This document shows positions 63,947-64,000 of a stretch of 64,000 nt of DNA, one piece after another (within the stretch, counting starts at the first letter, position 1; the number at the start of each line of letters is the position of its first letter). A model generated the notes under the pieces. That model was given only the letters and a program-made list of their open reading frames with translations. It was not told the origin of the DNA and searched no databases. The stretch covers positions 62,001 to 126,000 of the forward strand of contig CAKZGB010000009.1 of NCBI GenBank assembly GCA_936911875.1. The letters run 5' to 3'. The stretch comes from an uncultured Lysobacteraceae bacterium (lineage in GTDB: Bacteria > Pseudomonadota > Gammaproteobacteria > Xanthomonadales > Xanthomonadaceae). The position numbers and the translations under genes are program-made.

Positions 63947-64000
63947 TTACCTCGCTTCACGTGCCGGACGACCACGGCCCGGACGATCCTGACGGTCGCC
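63947..64000 (-). CDS. rpsC: 30S ribosomal protein S3, C-terminal end only
   Basis: The last 17 codons (GDRQDRPGRGRPAREAR) and a TAA stop are in the window, 6 bases before rplP. The Arg/Gly-rich tail and the position before rplP identify rpsC; the rest lies beyond the right edge. Confidence 0.8.
   Translation of the reverse strand, partial: GDRQDRPGRGRPAREAR

Overview
The window looks like a chromosomal segment of a Gram-negative gammaproteobacterium, most likely of the order Lysobacterales (Xanthomonadales). The signs are a G+C-rich sequence, outer-membrane proteins (two OmpA-type, several TonB receptors), lipid A synthesis (LpxH), two S46 dipeptidyl-peptidases, the HutF branch of histidine degradation, a type II DAHP synthase, and the gammaproteobacterial order rpsM-rpsK-rpsD-rpoA-rplQ. 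This placement is inference from gene content; no rRNA or tRNA gene is visible. I also see no CRISPR array, insertion sequence or phage gene.

Layout. 1-9.5 kb: a minus-strand run hutU - SpoU methyltransferase - dbpA - EamA transporter (cut at the left edge), a lipoprotein phosphodiesterase, then divergent hutF and hutI and an M19 dipeptidase. 9.5-14.3 kb: a bTHX ribosomal protein and a zinc-homeostasis cluster (MerC-like membrane protein, two Zur-like boxes, a ZnuD-type TonB receptor broken by an in-frame amber codon, and Zur itself coupled to gltX). 14.3-24.1 kb: lpxH, then dpp11, dpp7, folC, a DedD-like SPOR protein, purF and a DUF455 protein on the minus strand. 24.1-33.4 kb: threonine degradation (tdh-kbl), an RsuA-type pseudouridine synthase, tandem OmpA paralogues, fadH and a glutathione transferase. 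33.4-41.6 kb: the 2-methylcitrate cycle (prpB-prpC-acnD-prpF) beside mdh and an aminotransferase. 41.6-47.4 kb: a hydrolase, ppiB, typA, aroA-II and dsbB.

47.5-64 kb is the ribosomal superoperon, read right to left: rpsC (end), rplP, rpmC, rpsQ, rplN, rplX, rplE, rpsN, then rpsH, rplF, rplR, rpsE, rpmD, rplO, secY, rpsM, rpsK, rpsD, rpoA, rplQ. The most striking feature is that about 6.7 kb of unrelated DNA lies between rpsN and rpsH, where these genes are normally adjacent. It holds an NhaC-type antiporter and two copies of a module made of a promoter, a very small exported protein and a TonB-dependent receptor. One receptor copy is intact and the other is a decayed pseudogene. The small proteins share the spaced motif TVYxxDxxxxQxxxCT. 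The break carries a terminator after rpsN and a good promoter before rpsH, so the essential operon appears to have been rewired into two transcription units.

The other notable points are the amber codon in the Zur-controlled receptor gene, a HutF without its N-terminal portion, adjacent S46 peptidases with different specificity residues, and several strong hairpins in spacers of the ribosomal operon.
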